A DNA stretch of 12,340 bases from Chloroflexota bacterium (GCA_005240105.1 SBAT01000214.1:1-12340); one strand, 5' to 3'; shown: positions 6,567-12,340, numbered from the stretch's first letter. The notes: generated by a model not told the origin, from the sequence alone. A program made the numbers and translations.

Positions 6567-7163
6567 TGCTTTCAACACATCTTCGAACATTAGGTCCATA
6601 AAGACATCGAGTGGTTGAGGGCTCTTGATAGTTTTGGCTCTCATCACCGCGCCACCCCAACCGGCAGCAAATAATTCGGCGATGTCTTTGGCAGAACGGT
6701 TTGTTTTTATTTGTCCTGCCTTTTGGCCTTCTTCAATGCACTCTGCAAATAAATCACGCTGCTTGTCCATCACTAAGGAAAGTTCTTTGCGTAAGACTTC
6801 GCTCTGGTCGGCCATTTCTTGGCTCAAATTACCAATCAGGCAACCCTTGCGACATTCTTGAGCAACGAGCATGGACTTACTCCATTCACAATAAGCCTTC
6901 AGGCGTTCAATCGGCTTCTGCTGCGGATTACGGAGTATCTTGAGCAGGTTGGCTGAGTATTCCTGATTGAAATAGTGAATGATCTCAACTGCGTAGTTTT
7001 CTTTGCTATCAAAGTAATGATAGAAAGAACCTTTCGGTACGCCCAATGCATTTAGCACTTCCTGGATGCCGGTATTGGTATAACCTTTTTCCAACATCAG
7101 GTCCATGCCAACTTGCAAAAGAGCAGTTTTGGTTTCTTGCTTAGTGGCGACTTTCGGGCTCAT
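6564..7163 (-). CDS. TetR/AcrR-family transcriptional regulator, NemR/AcuR-like
   Basis: The 199-residue length is usual. The N-terminal TetR DNA-binding domain (about residues 8-57) includes the helix-turn-helix TGIQEVLNALGVPKGSFYHYF (residues 31-51). The ligand domain carries ECRKGCLIGNLSQEMAD (103-119), the motif seen in the NemR/AcuR/YxaF branch, with Cys92, Cys104 and Cys108. In E. coli NemR a cysteine in this region senses electrophiles such as methylglyoxal, hypochlorite and quinones; a similar sensing role here is inferred. GAAGG precedes the ATG by five bases. The promoter contains a palindrome in its spacer, so the protein very likely represses itself. Gene order regulator-SDR-MDR on one strand, with a related site before the SDR gene, suggests a detoxification regulon. 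Confidence 0.88.
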   Translation of the reverse strand: MSPKVATKQETKTALLQVGMDLMLEKGYTNTGIQEVLNALGVPKGSFYHYFDSKENYAVEIIHYFNQEYSANLLKILRNPQQKPIERLKAYCEWSKSMLVAQECRKGCLIGNLSQEMADQSEVLRKELSLVMDKQRDLFAECIEEGQKAGQIKTNRSAKDIAELFAAGWGGAVMRAKTIKSPQPLDVFMDLMFEDVLKA

Positions 7164-7219
7164 AACTACCTTCTTTAAAATCCGGCTTTCGCATCTCTTT
7201 TGTGCCGGTCCATGTTAGT

Positions 7220-7248
7220 AGAATAGACCGGTCGGTCCAATTCGTCAA
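7220..7248 (-). promoter_or_regulatory. Promoter of the TetR gene
   Basis: On the minus strand TTGACG (7248-7243) and TATTCT (7225-7220) are exactly 17 bp apart. The operator fills the spacer. Transcription would start near 7213, with a leader of about 50 bases. Confidence 0.75.
7224..7239. promoter_or_regulatory. TetR operator inside the promoter spacer
   Basis: TAGACCGGTCGGTCCA contains GACCG and CGGTC as perfect arms around GT. The shape resembles known TetR/NemR-type boxes (TAGACC...GGTCTA, from memory). An extra half-site CGGTCCA lies at 7206-7212. Bound repressor would block polymerase directly. Confidence 0.7.
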
Positions 7249-7316
7249 GGCCCAAAATACACCTTTTTTCTAATGTCCCCAAACACAGTACCAGCCGGGC
7301 TTTTAAACCTCGGATC

Positions 7317-7345
7317 TTGACTGTCTGTCTGTGAATATATAGAAT
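7317..7345 (+). promoter_or_regulatory. Promoter of the toxin-antitoxin pair
   Basis: TTGACT (7317-7322) and TAGAAT (7340-7345) are 17 bp apart, each one or two bases off consensus. Transcription would start near 7352, inside the operator that follows. It is divergent from the TetR promoter. Confidence 0.75.
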
Positions 7346-7370
7346 GTAATACATGTACTACTTGTATTAC
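7346..7370. promoter_or_regulatory. Operator of the toxin-antitoxin pair
   Basis: GTAATACA (7346-7353) and TGTATTAC (7363-7370) are perfect arms with a nine-base spacer. A further palindrome TACATGTA (7350-7357) overlaps the left arm, giving repeated TACA/TGTA half-sites as expected for a ribbon-helix-helix repressor. It lies directly after the -10 box. Confidence 0.7.
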
Positions 7371-7381
7371 GAGGCCATTCT

Positions 7382-7663
7382 ATGTATATGTTGAATGTTC
7401 GACTCAACGAAGAGGATGAACGGAAACTAGAACAAGTTTTGTCCTCAATGAAAACCAGCAATAAAAGCGAACTGGTCAAACGATTGATCAATGACCAATG
7501 GATAGCACTGCAAGCAGGCAAGACTTTTCTTGAACGCCGAGGAGAGCATCCGAAATATCTGCTATCTGAAACAGAGAGCAGTTCGGAACGTGCTTCACGG
7601 AAGGACAAACTTTCTAAACACTACGATGAACGTGCGCAGCGCAGGAAAGAGCAGTCTCCATGA
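7382..7663 (+). CDS. Ribbon-helix-helix antitoxin, VapB-type role
   Basis: The 93-residue protein starts with a beta strand and two helices typical of CopG/Arc ribbon-helix-helix DNA-binding proteins: LNVRLNEEDERKLEQVLSSM then NKSELVKRLINDQW (residues 4-41). The remaining half is highly charged and without hydrophobic core, as expected of an antitoxin tail that folds on its toxin and masks the active site. GAGG lies seven bases before the ATG at 7382; Met3 is another possible start. The stop overlaps the toxin start by four bases (ATGA), coupling translation. The palindrome just upstream is the likely autoregulatory site. The identification rests mainly on the partner gene and on the RHH pattern. 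Confidence 0.8.
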   Translation: MYMLNVRLNEEDERKLEQVLSSMKTSNKSELVKRLINDQWIALQAGKTFLERRGEHPKYLLSETESSSERASRKDKLSKHYDERAQRRKEQSP

Positions 7664-8076
7664 TGTCCTTCGTTCTGGTTGACGCTGGTCCTATAATTGC
7701 GTATTACGACCAATCAGATCCATGGCATCAACGCGTCACGCAGTATCTTGAAAAAGAACAGCGACAACTTATAACGACATGTCCTTGCCTCACCGAGGCG
7801 CTGTATCACCTGCGGATCGACTTCAGAGTACAGAATGAACTTCTATTGGATTTAGCCAAAGGGCTGTATCACTCTGAACCACTGGTAGCCGAAGACTTTT
7901 CCAGAATTGCTGAACTAAATGCAAAATATTCTGATTTGCCTGGCGACTTTGCCGACCTGTCCCTAATTGCAATTTCTGAACGACTGAGTATAGACACCAT
8001 AGCAAGTCTAGATAGTGACTTTGCAATCTACAGGCGCTACGGTAAGAAGCAATTCAAAAGAGTTTTCCCTGACTAG
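7660..8076 (+). CDS. PIN-domain ribonuclease toxin, VapC-like
   Basis: The 138-residue product is a full-length PIN domain. It opens with FVLVDAGPIIAYYDQSDPWH, carrying the first acidic metal ligand Asp8; Glu46 lies in CLTEALYHL; Asp96 and Asp99 in PGDFADLSLIAISE; and Asp118 and Asp120 in ASLDSDFAIYR. These are the four acidic positions that bind Mg2+ or Mn2+ in VapC endoribonucleases, which cut tRNA or rRNA. All are intact, so the enzyme should be active. A second ATG at 7663 is an alternative start. The antitoxin gene overlaps it by four bases. The pair is a stand-alone unit between the TetR region and the GntR region and may have been acquired separately. Confidence 0.88.
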   Translation: MMSFVLVDAGPIIAYYDQSDPWHQRVTQYLEKEQRQLITTCPCLTEALYHLRIDFRVQNELLLDLAKGLYHSEPLVAEDFSRIAELNAKYSDLPGDFADLSLIAISERLSIDTIASLDSDFAIYRRYGKKQFKRVFPD

Positions 8077-8093
8077 CTCCGACACCTTTGCAA

Positions 8094-8139
8094 TCCCCCG
8101 GTTTTCTGACAGGGTCAGCGATTAGGGGCTTCTTTGTTT
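8094..8139 (+). terminator. Weak candidate terminator after the toxin gene
   Basis: A nested hairpin: CTGAC (8106-8110) with GTCAG (8114-8118) inside CCCC (8095-8098) with GGGG (8125-8128), followed by TTCTTTGTTT. The internal loops are large, so it is tentative. The gap 8077-8187 shows also a repeated ATCGATTAT (8160 and 8179 onward). Confidence 0.35.
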
Positions 8140-8187
8140 AATAGCTTTACGATATGTTAATCGATTATCGTATGGATTATCGATTAT

Positions 8188-8216
8188 TTGCAAATTGTCG
8201 ACAATCCTGTTATTCT
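8188..8216 (+). promoter_or_regulatory. Promoter of the GntR-family regulator
   Basis: TTGCAA (8188-8193) and TATTCT (8211-8216) are exactly 17 bp apart. Transcription would start near 8223, about 40 bases before the ATG at 8262, which rules out the upstream in-frame ATG at 8154. Confidence 0.7.
8194..8205. promoter_or_regulatory. GntR/FCD-type operator
   Basis: ATTGTCGACAAT is a perfect 12-bp palindrome filling the promoter spacer. TTGT-N2-ACAA is the typical pattern bound by FadR/FCD-branch GntR regulators. Self-repression is likely. Confidence 0.7.
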
Positions 8217-8261
8217 TTTGTCCGTGGAAATCGAACCCCTACTTTTGAACAACCTACAATC

Positions 8262-9011
8262 ATGGACAAGCAAAGAAAACCTACTAAAGCAACGGTCGTA
8301 CTAGAAAGACTGCAAGAGGACATTCTCTCCGGCAAATTAGCCCCGGAAGAAAAACTACAAATTGAAGTCTTGAAAAAGAGATACGGTCTTTCCGGCAGCC
8401 CACTGCGTGAAGCGTTGTCCAGGCTTGTAGTGAATGGTCTTGTGAAAGTAGAAGAGCAATGTGGATTTTGTGTTGCGCCACTTTCTCTGGAAGAATTGTT
8501 TGATATCTATGAGATTAGAGCAAAGATTGAAAGCATCGCTCTGGAAATGGCCATTGCTAATGGAGATGATTCCTGGGAAGCAGATATCCTCGCCAGCTGG
8601 CATAGATTCTCCAAATATATAGATCCGAAGATCAACCAAAATGTTGATCCTGTTAAATGGGATGAATTACAGAAGGACTTTTTGTATTCACTCGTGAAAG
8701 CATGTGGTTCGCCCTGGTTGCTAAAAATCCGTGACATGCTTTATGACCAGACTGCGCGCTATCGTGTCGTTTGTATCAACGCAAACTATAAAGACGAAAA
8801 AGTGCTTACGCATTTGTTGAAAGACGATGAAAAGTTGGTAGCAGCAGTATTAGCAAGGGATTGTAAAAACGCTTGCAAAATATCAGAAGAAGGTTATCGA
8901 ACATCCGTCAGCTATATTGCCGAAGAATTGAAGAAACGAATGCCGCCAGGCATACAACATTCCGAGCCAAAACATGAGCGACGAGACGAGAAACGACCAA
9001 AACGTTCCTAG
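8262..9011 (+). CDS. GntR-family transcriptional regulator with FCD ligand domain
   Basis: From the ATG at 8262 the protein has 249 residues, normal for the FadR/FCD branch. Residues 8-73 are the winged helix-turn-helix, with the family hallmark LSGSPLREALSRLVVNGLV (43-61). Residues about 78-225 form the all-helical FCD effector domain (ELFDIYEIRAKIESIALEMA onward). The three histidines that usually bind metal in FCD domains seem to be replaced (DFLYSL for D-F-H, DDEKL for D-H-E, and no His in the last helix), so the ligand is probably not metal-held. A basic tail ends the protein. A longer frame from 8154 would span the promoter and operator and is rejected; no good ribosome site precedes 8262. 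It stands directly before the MetRS-like/monooxygenase operon on the same strand and probably controls it, perhaps by co-transcription. Confidence 0.87.
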   Translation: MDKQRKPTKATVVLERLQEDILSGKLAPEEKLQIEVLKKRYGLSGSPLREALSRLVVNGLVKVEEQCGFCVAPLSLEELFDIYEIRAKIESIALEMAIANGDDSWEADILASWHRFSKYIDPKINQNVDPVKWDELQKDFLYSLVKACGSPWLLKIRDMLYDQTARYRVVCINANYKDEKVLTHLLKDDEKLVAAVLARDCKNACKISEEGYRTSVSYIAEELKKRMPPGIQHSEPKHERRDEKRPKRS

Positions 9012-9121
9012 CTCGTAGCTAAAGCAAACAAAACGATAAGCGACTTCCAGCCCAACTGGCTGCTTTGCCGTCGCACATTTGAACCCATATTTACCCTGCC
9101 CTTAGTCAAAGGAGTAGTTCA
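9012..9121 (+). other. Leader region before the MetRS-like gene with possible hairpin
   Basis: CAGCC (9048-9052) and GGCTG (9058-9062) pair, framed by GCGAC (9040-9044) and GTCGC (9070-9074). There is no T run after it, so it is not a plain terminator. No convincing promoter is seen, and no second copy of the GntR operator, suggesting read-through from the regulator gene. Confidence 0.3.
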
Positions 9122-10687
9122 ATGTCACTTACTACAGAAAAGAAAACATACGTCCTTGTCTCAGCAATGCCTACTCCCAATGGCCGGTTACACCTCGGTC
9201 ACATTGGCGGACCATTTCTATCGATGGACATTCTTGCCAGGCATCTAAAAATGTCCGGTCATAGGGCCGTTATAGTTTCCGGCACGGACAGCTATGACTC
9301 CTATGTAACATGGCAGGCGGAAAGAGAAAACTTGACGCCTCTGCAAATTTGCAACAAGTATCACGAACAGATAGCCAGTGATTTGTCATCAATGCAGATT
9401 GGCGTAAGCAAATTTATCAACCCATTGTCATTACAATGGTCAGGCACGTATCAGCAATGGCACCACAAGTTGCTTGGGCAGCTGCAAGTTGCCGGTATCA
9501 CACAGAGCCAATCTGAAACTATTGGATTAGATTCTGAAGGCAATTACCTGACCGGCTGGAGACTGGCAGGTCAATGTCCTGTCTGCAATGCCTCAGTGCG
9601 GGGTTACTTCTGTGAAGACTGTGGCGCTCACTTCCGTCCGGAAGAAGTGGTCAACTCACAACAACCCGTTGGTAAGAAGTCGGTTACCAATTTGTTTATG
9701 GAGTTGCCTGCTCAATCCGACCTGGATAACCGGGGACTGGATGAAAGCATCAAGAAAATCTACCATAACTACATTTCCTTGCAGAAGGGATTGTTGAGGC
9801 TGACATCGAGCAGTGAATGGGGTTTATCCACCGGTAAACCGTCCCTAGGCGACAAGTTCTTCAACTATCCATTTGCCTTTGCTTTTGCTTTGATGCTGGG
9901 TGAAGTAGCAGGACAAGTCCTGGATACAACCAAAAATCCATTTGCTCATGATTCCAACGTGACAACAATTTCTGCTTTTGGTATCGATAACACGATCCCG
10001 GTTTTAGGCAGTATCTTGGGCATCACCGCCGGCGTGAAGCAGTACAAGCAATTTGACTACTACCTGGTCAACCACTTCCTGAATCTTAACGGCAGCAAGT
10101 TTTCGACAAGCCGCCGGCACGCAATTTGGGCAGACGACATCGTCAATAAAATTGGCGCCTCAAGCGACATAGTTCGCTTGTACCTGTCAACAATTGATAT
10201 TCGCACTGCTGCTGGAAATGTTGACACAGAAAAACTCACTAACTTCTACAACAAGACCGCTCAGTGGATAGAAACACTTGTTGTTCAAGCATTGCCTGCG
10301 CTACCTGACGACAACAGTCAAGTTGACAGCGGCATTGCCGAATACTTTGCCACACTCGTTGAAGGGCAAACTAAGTTCCTCGATCCCGGTCAATTCCAGC
10401 CGCATAATGCAGCTGCCGCAATTGACCACTGGGTGAAATTAGGACAAGCATTAAGTCCAATAAGCGAAGCATACTTCTGGTGGCTCAAAGGACTAGCAGT
10501 TCTGGCTTATCCATTCATGCCAAGACTAAGTGAAACACTCTGGGTAACCCTTGGTTACACGGACGTGCCAACTCTCTCCAACTTCGAATCACTTCCAACT
10601 CTACCGGTAAAACGATATATGCCGATTAATTTGAAACCACTAAATCAGGCAGACATCGAATTAGGTATAGGAGTTACAACGACATGA
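9122..10687 (+). CDS. Methionyl-tRNA-synthetase-like protein, probable biosynthetic amino-acid-activating enzyme
   Basis: The 521 residues follow the class I MetRS plan: HLGH (24-27) as HIGH motif, a connective domain with a zinc knuckle Cys152, Cys155, Cys164 and Cys167, KFSTS (326-330) as KMSKS motif, and a C-terminal anticodon-binding-like helical domain. Residues that shape the methionine pocket in true MetRS look changed: AMPTPNG instead of ALPYANG, GTDSYD instead of GTDEHG, NYPFAF where DAPIGY would be, and FGIDNTIP where the GKDIIYFH block would be. That argues against a housekeeping enzyme. It overlaps the following N-monooxygenase by four bases. In known hydrazine-forming systems (Spb40 type, as I recall) a MetRS-like domain fused to a cupin uses ATP to join an amino acid to N6-hydroxylysine before N-N bond formation. 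Here no cupin is fused. AAGGAG lies seven bases before the ATG. Confidence 0.85.
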   Translation: MSLTTEKKTYVLVSAMPTPNGRLHLGHIGGPFLSMDILARHLKMSGHRAVIVSGTDSYDSYVTWQAERENLTPLQICNKYHEQIASDLSSMQIGVSKFINPLSLQWSGTYQQWHHKLLGQLQVAGITQSQSETIGLDSEGNYLTGWRLAGQCPVCNASVRGYFCEDCGAHFRPEEVVNSQQPVGKKSVTNLFMELPAQSDLDNRGLDESIKKIYHNYISLQKGLLRLTSSSEWGLSTGKPSLGDKFFNYPFAFAFALMLGEVAGQVLDTTKNPFAHDSNVTTISAFGIDNTIPVLGSILGITAGVKQYKQFDYYLVNHFLNLNGSKFSTSRRHAIWADDIVNKIGASSDIVRLYLSTIDIRTAAGNVDTEKLTNFYNKTAQWIETLVVQALPALPDDNSQVDSGIAEYFATLVEGQTKFLDPGQFQPHNAAAAIDHWVKLGQALSPISEAYFWWLKGLAVLAYPFMPRLSETLWVTLGYTDVPTLSNFESLPTLPVKRYMPINLKPLNQADIELGIGVTTT

Positions 10688-12117
10688 ATATAATCATCAA
10701 CAACGATTTTGAAACACACGACTTATTGGGAGTTGGCATTGGACCGTTCAATTTAAGTTTGGCAGCCTTGCTTTCACCAGTACCAAGCATCAACAGTAAG
10801 TTCTTTGATGCCAGAGACTCTTTCATCTGGCACGCAGGACAACTGCTGCCCGATGCGGAGATTCAAGTCACACACTTGAAAGATCTGGTGACCTTGGTCG
10901 ACCCGACCAATCCTTATTCCTTTCTCGCTTACCTGAGAAAGCACAAAAGGTTGTACAGGTTCATCAACGGCAAGTTCACAAATGTGTTGAGGAAGGAATT
11001 CAGCCAATATTTCAATTGGGTGAGCCAATCTCTGCCGAACTTGCATTTTGGTGAAGCAGTTCAGGACTTGCACTTCAAGAAGTCTCACTTCGTTATGCAA
11101 ACAACGAAGCGGATTATTAAAGGCAAGCATCTCTCACTTGGTAGCGGTCTGGCAGCAAATGTTCCTCCTTGCGCCAAGCCGCACCTGGGAGATACTGTGT
11201 ATCACGTCAAGGACTTCTTGATGAAAGGCAACCACTGGAAAGGCAAAACAGTCGCCGTAATTGGCGGCGGACAAAGTGGTGCTGAAATTGTGCAAGCTCT
11301 AATTGCCGACGACAAGAATTTGCCGGCGGCAGTAAATTGGATTTCCAGCCGGGATCATTTTGCTCCCATGGATGAATCTGTTTTTGCTAATGAGATCTTC
11401 ACGCCGAATTACAGTGACTTCTTCTACGGCTTAGAGCCAGGAACGAAGGCGCAATTAGTTAAGCAGCAGACCCTTGCCAGCGATGGCATTTCCAATAACT
11501 TGCTTGATGCAATCTATCAAAGATTGTACTACTTGGAATGCATCGAGCAACTGCCGAAAATCGTCAACTTCTTGAGCAATCATCAATTGGACGATATTCA
11601 TGCCAATCAGGGCTCGCATCAATTGATACTGACCCAACACCTGGGTGATGCAACGTCGGTCGTTAACGCCGACATCATCATCCTTTGCACAGGTTATAGA
11701 TGGCAATTCCCGGCTTACTTGTCCGGCGTAAGCGACAAGATTGTTCTTGAAAATGGACACTTCGCCGTCAACGAAGACTTCTCCATTGAATGGGACGGTC
11801 CAGCACAGAATAAAATCTACGTGCAAAACGCCGCCAGGCACAGCCACGGAGTTGCCGACCCTAACCTGAGTCTCATGGCTTGGCGCAGTGCCACCATCAT
11901 CAACAGCATCGCCGGACAAGACATCTACGATCTTGAAGGCGAAAGCTCTGGCATGAACTGGCACGCCTTACAGAGTGGAGTGTCCGGCGAAAGCAAACTC
12001 GTCGGCCCAGCTTACGCGACGCTAGGTTCACCTGTTCACAACTTCGCTCCGTCCGACACGGTCGTCCCCTTTGTCGCACCCACCGAAGTAGGAGCATCAG
12101 CAACATGGAACACGTAA
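10684..12117 (+). CDS. Flavin-dependent L-lysine/L-ornithine N-monooxygenase
   Basis: The 477-residue product belongs to the IucD/PvdA/SidA family, which hydroxylates the side-chain amine of lysine or ornithine using FAD, NADPH and O2. The FAD-binding site GVGIGPFNLSLAALL is at 16-30, the signature THLKDLVTLVDPTNPYSFLAYL lies near 63-84, the NADPH-binding GGGQSG is at 194-199, and the late CTGY motif at 335-338. The order and length are normal, apart from a somewhat long, low-complexity C terminus (about 440-477). VDPTNPYSFLAYLRKHKRLY is closer to lysine (IucD) than ornithine enzymes, by eye. It is coupled to the MetRS-like gene by an ATGA overlap, with AGGAG ten bases upstream. Such enzymes usually serve siderophores, but no siderophore synthetase is visible; together with the MetRS-like partner a hydrazine pathway fits better. 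Confidence 0.93.
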   Translation: MNIIINNDFETHDLLGVGIGPFNLSLAALLSPVPSINSKFFDARDSFIWHAGQLLPDAEIQVTHLKDLVTLVDPTNPYSFLAYLRKHKRLYRFINGKFTNVLRKEFSQYFNWVSQSLPNLHFGEAVQDLHFKKSHFVMQTTKRIIKGKHLSLGSGLAANVPPCAKPHLGDTVYHVKDFLMKGNHWKGKTVAVIGGGQSGAEIVQALIADDKNLPAAVNWISSRDHFAPMDESVFANEIFTPNYSDFFYGLEPGTKAQLVKQQTLASDGISNNLLDAIYQRLYYLECIEQLPKIVNFLSNHQLDDIHANQGSHQLILTQHLGDATSVVNADIIILCTGYRWQFPAYLSGVSDKIVLENGHFAVNEDFSIEWDGPAQNKIYVQNAARHSHGVADPNLSLMAWRSATIINSIAGQDIYDLEGESSGMNWHALQSGVSGESKLVGPAYATLGSPVHNFAPSDTVVPFVAPTEVGASATWNT

Positions 12118-12137
12118 TGCCCTTTGTCAGAATGACT

Positions 12138-12194
12138 CCCCCTTTTTGTCATTCCGCCCCTTTTTTGTCATTCCGCCCCTTTTTTGTCATTCCG
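12138..12194. repeat. Three tandem copies of a 19-bp repeat end
   Basis: Units CCCCCTTTTTGTCATTCCG (12138-12156), CCCCTTTTTTGTCATTCCG (12157-12175) and again CCCCTTTTTTGTCATTCCG (12176-12194). The third unit is the left end of the hairpin repeat that follows; the other two are extra copies of that end. Confidence 0.85.
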
Positions 12195-12292
12195 AGTGAA
12201 ACGAGGAATCTACCGCAACGATCCAGCGTTCGAGTTGCAAAACACGAACTTAGTTCACCCACGGCAGATTCCTCGCTAGCGCTCGGAATGAC
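12186..12292. repeat. Hairpin repeat, copy 2 (REP/MITE-like)
   Basis: The core runs from GTCATTCCGAG (12186-12196) to CTCGGAATGAC (12282-12292), 107 bp. CGAGGAATCTACCG is matched by the inner right arm CGGCAGATTCCTCG. Compared with copy 1 (5539-5649), base changes in one arm are matched in the other, keeping the stem. It separates the monooxygenase gene from the next gene of the apparent operon. A frame at 12105-12302 is only the repeat read through. Confidence 0.85.
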
Positions 12293-12312
12293 AAAAGTTT
12301 AGGAGCACCCCC

Positions 12313-12340
12313 ATGACCACCACAACTCAAACTCCCGTAC
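12313..12340 (+). CDS. Start of a further gene, cut by the window end
   Basis: ATG at 12313 opens MTTTTQTPV and runs to the edge. AGGAG (12301-12305) lies seven bases upstream, directly after the hairpin repeat. Nothing can be said about function from nine residues. Being on the same strand after the MetRS-like and monooxygenase genes, it probably belongs to the same pathway. Confidence 0.55.

Noticed and set aside
8154..8261. N-terminal extension of the GntR regulator
   Set aside because: It spans a good promoter and a perfect operator, and its translation does not resemble the family; the ATG at 8262 gives the usual domain layout.
9122..10687. Housekeeping methionyl-tRNA synthetase
   Set aside because: Translational coupling with an amine N-monooxygenase, a GntR regulator in front and changed pocket residues make a biosynthetic role more likely; a genome-wide check for a second MetRS would settle it.
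10684..12117. Hydroxamate siderophore operon
   Set aside because: No acyltransferase or NIS/NRPS synthetase is visible in the window; cannot be excluded beyond the right edge.
12138..12194. CRISPR array
   Set aside because: The 19-bp units are directly adjacent with no spacers and match the end of the hairpin repeat.
12105..12302. Small plus-strand frame after the monooxygenase
   Set aside because: It is read almost wholly through the tandem ends and hairpin repeat and overlaps the monooxygenase stop.

Overview
The window (moderate GC, dense genes, clear AGGAG-type ribosome binding sites) looks like the chromosome of an environmental bacterium. A histone-H1-like/SWIB protein, a bacterioferritin-like protein, a two-copy hairpin repeat and many orphan genes would fit an Obscuribacterales-type Melainabacterium (non-photosynthetic relative of cyanobacteria), but the sequence does not prove this.

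Left part (1-3550): two convergent proteins of unknown function whose stop codons overlap; a VOC/PhnB-like protein; a ferritin-like protein behind a perfect 8+8 bp inverted repeat; and a small DNA-binding protein with a Lys/Ala-rich tail and a SWIB domain, ended by a textbook terminator. Middle part, minus strand (3665-7250): a beta-carbonic-anhydrase-like protein, a quinone-oxidoreductase-like MDR enzyme, an SDR oxidoreductase and a TetR/NemR-like regulator. The TetR gene has a strong promoter (TTGACG-17-TATTCT) whose spacer holds a palindrome; a related palindrome lies in front of the SDR gene, suggesting a small redox/electrophile-stress regulon. A 111-bp hairpin repeat separates the SDR and MDR genes. 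A divergent RHH/PIN toxin-antitoxin pair (7382-8076) has its own promoter and operator.

Right part (8188-12340) is the most interesting. A GntR/FCD regulator, with its palindromic operator inside its promoter, precedes a methionyl-tRNA-synthetase-like protein translationally coupled (ATGA overlap) to a lysine/ornithine N-monooxygenase. A MetRS-like enzyme with an amine N-hydroxylase is the signature of the hydrazine (N-N bond) forming machinery known from actinobacterial natural-product clusters, where the MetRS-like domain is fused to a cupin. Here no cupin is fused or encoded within the window. A further gene starts at 12313, after a second copy of the hairpin repeat, and runs out of the window; it is the first place to look for the missing partner. 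The cluster appears to be the left end of a biosynthetic operon.
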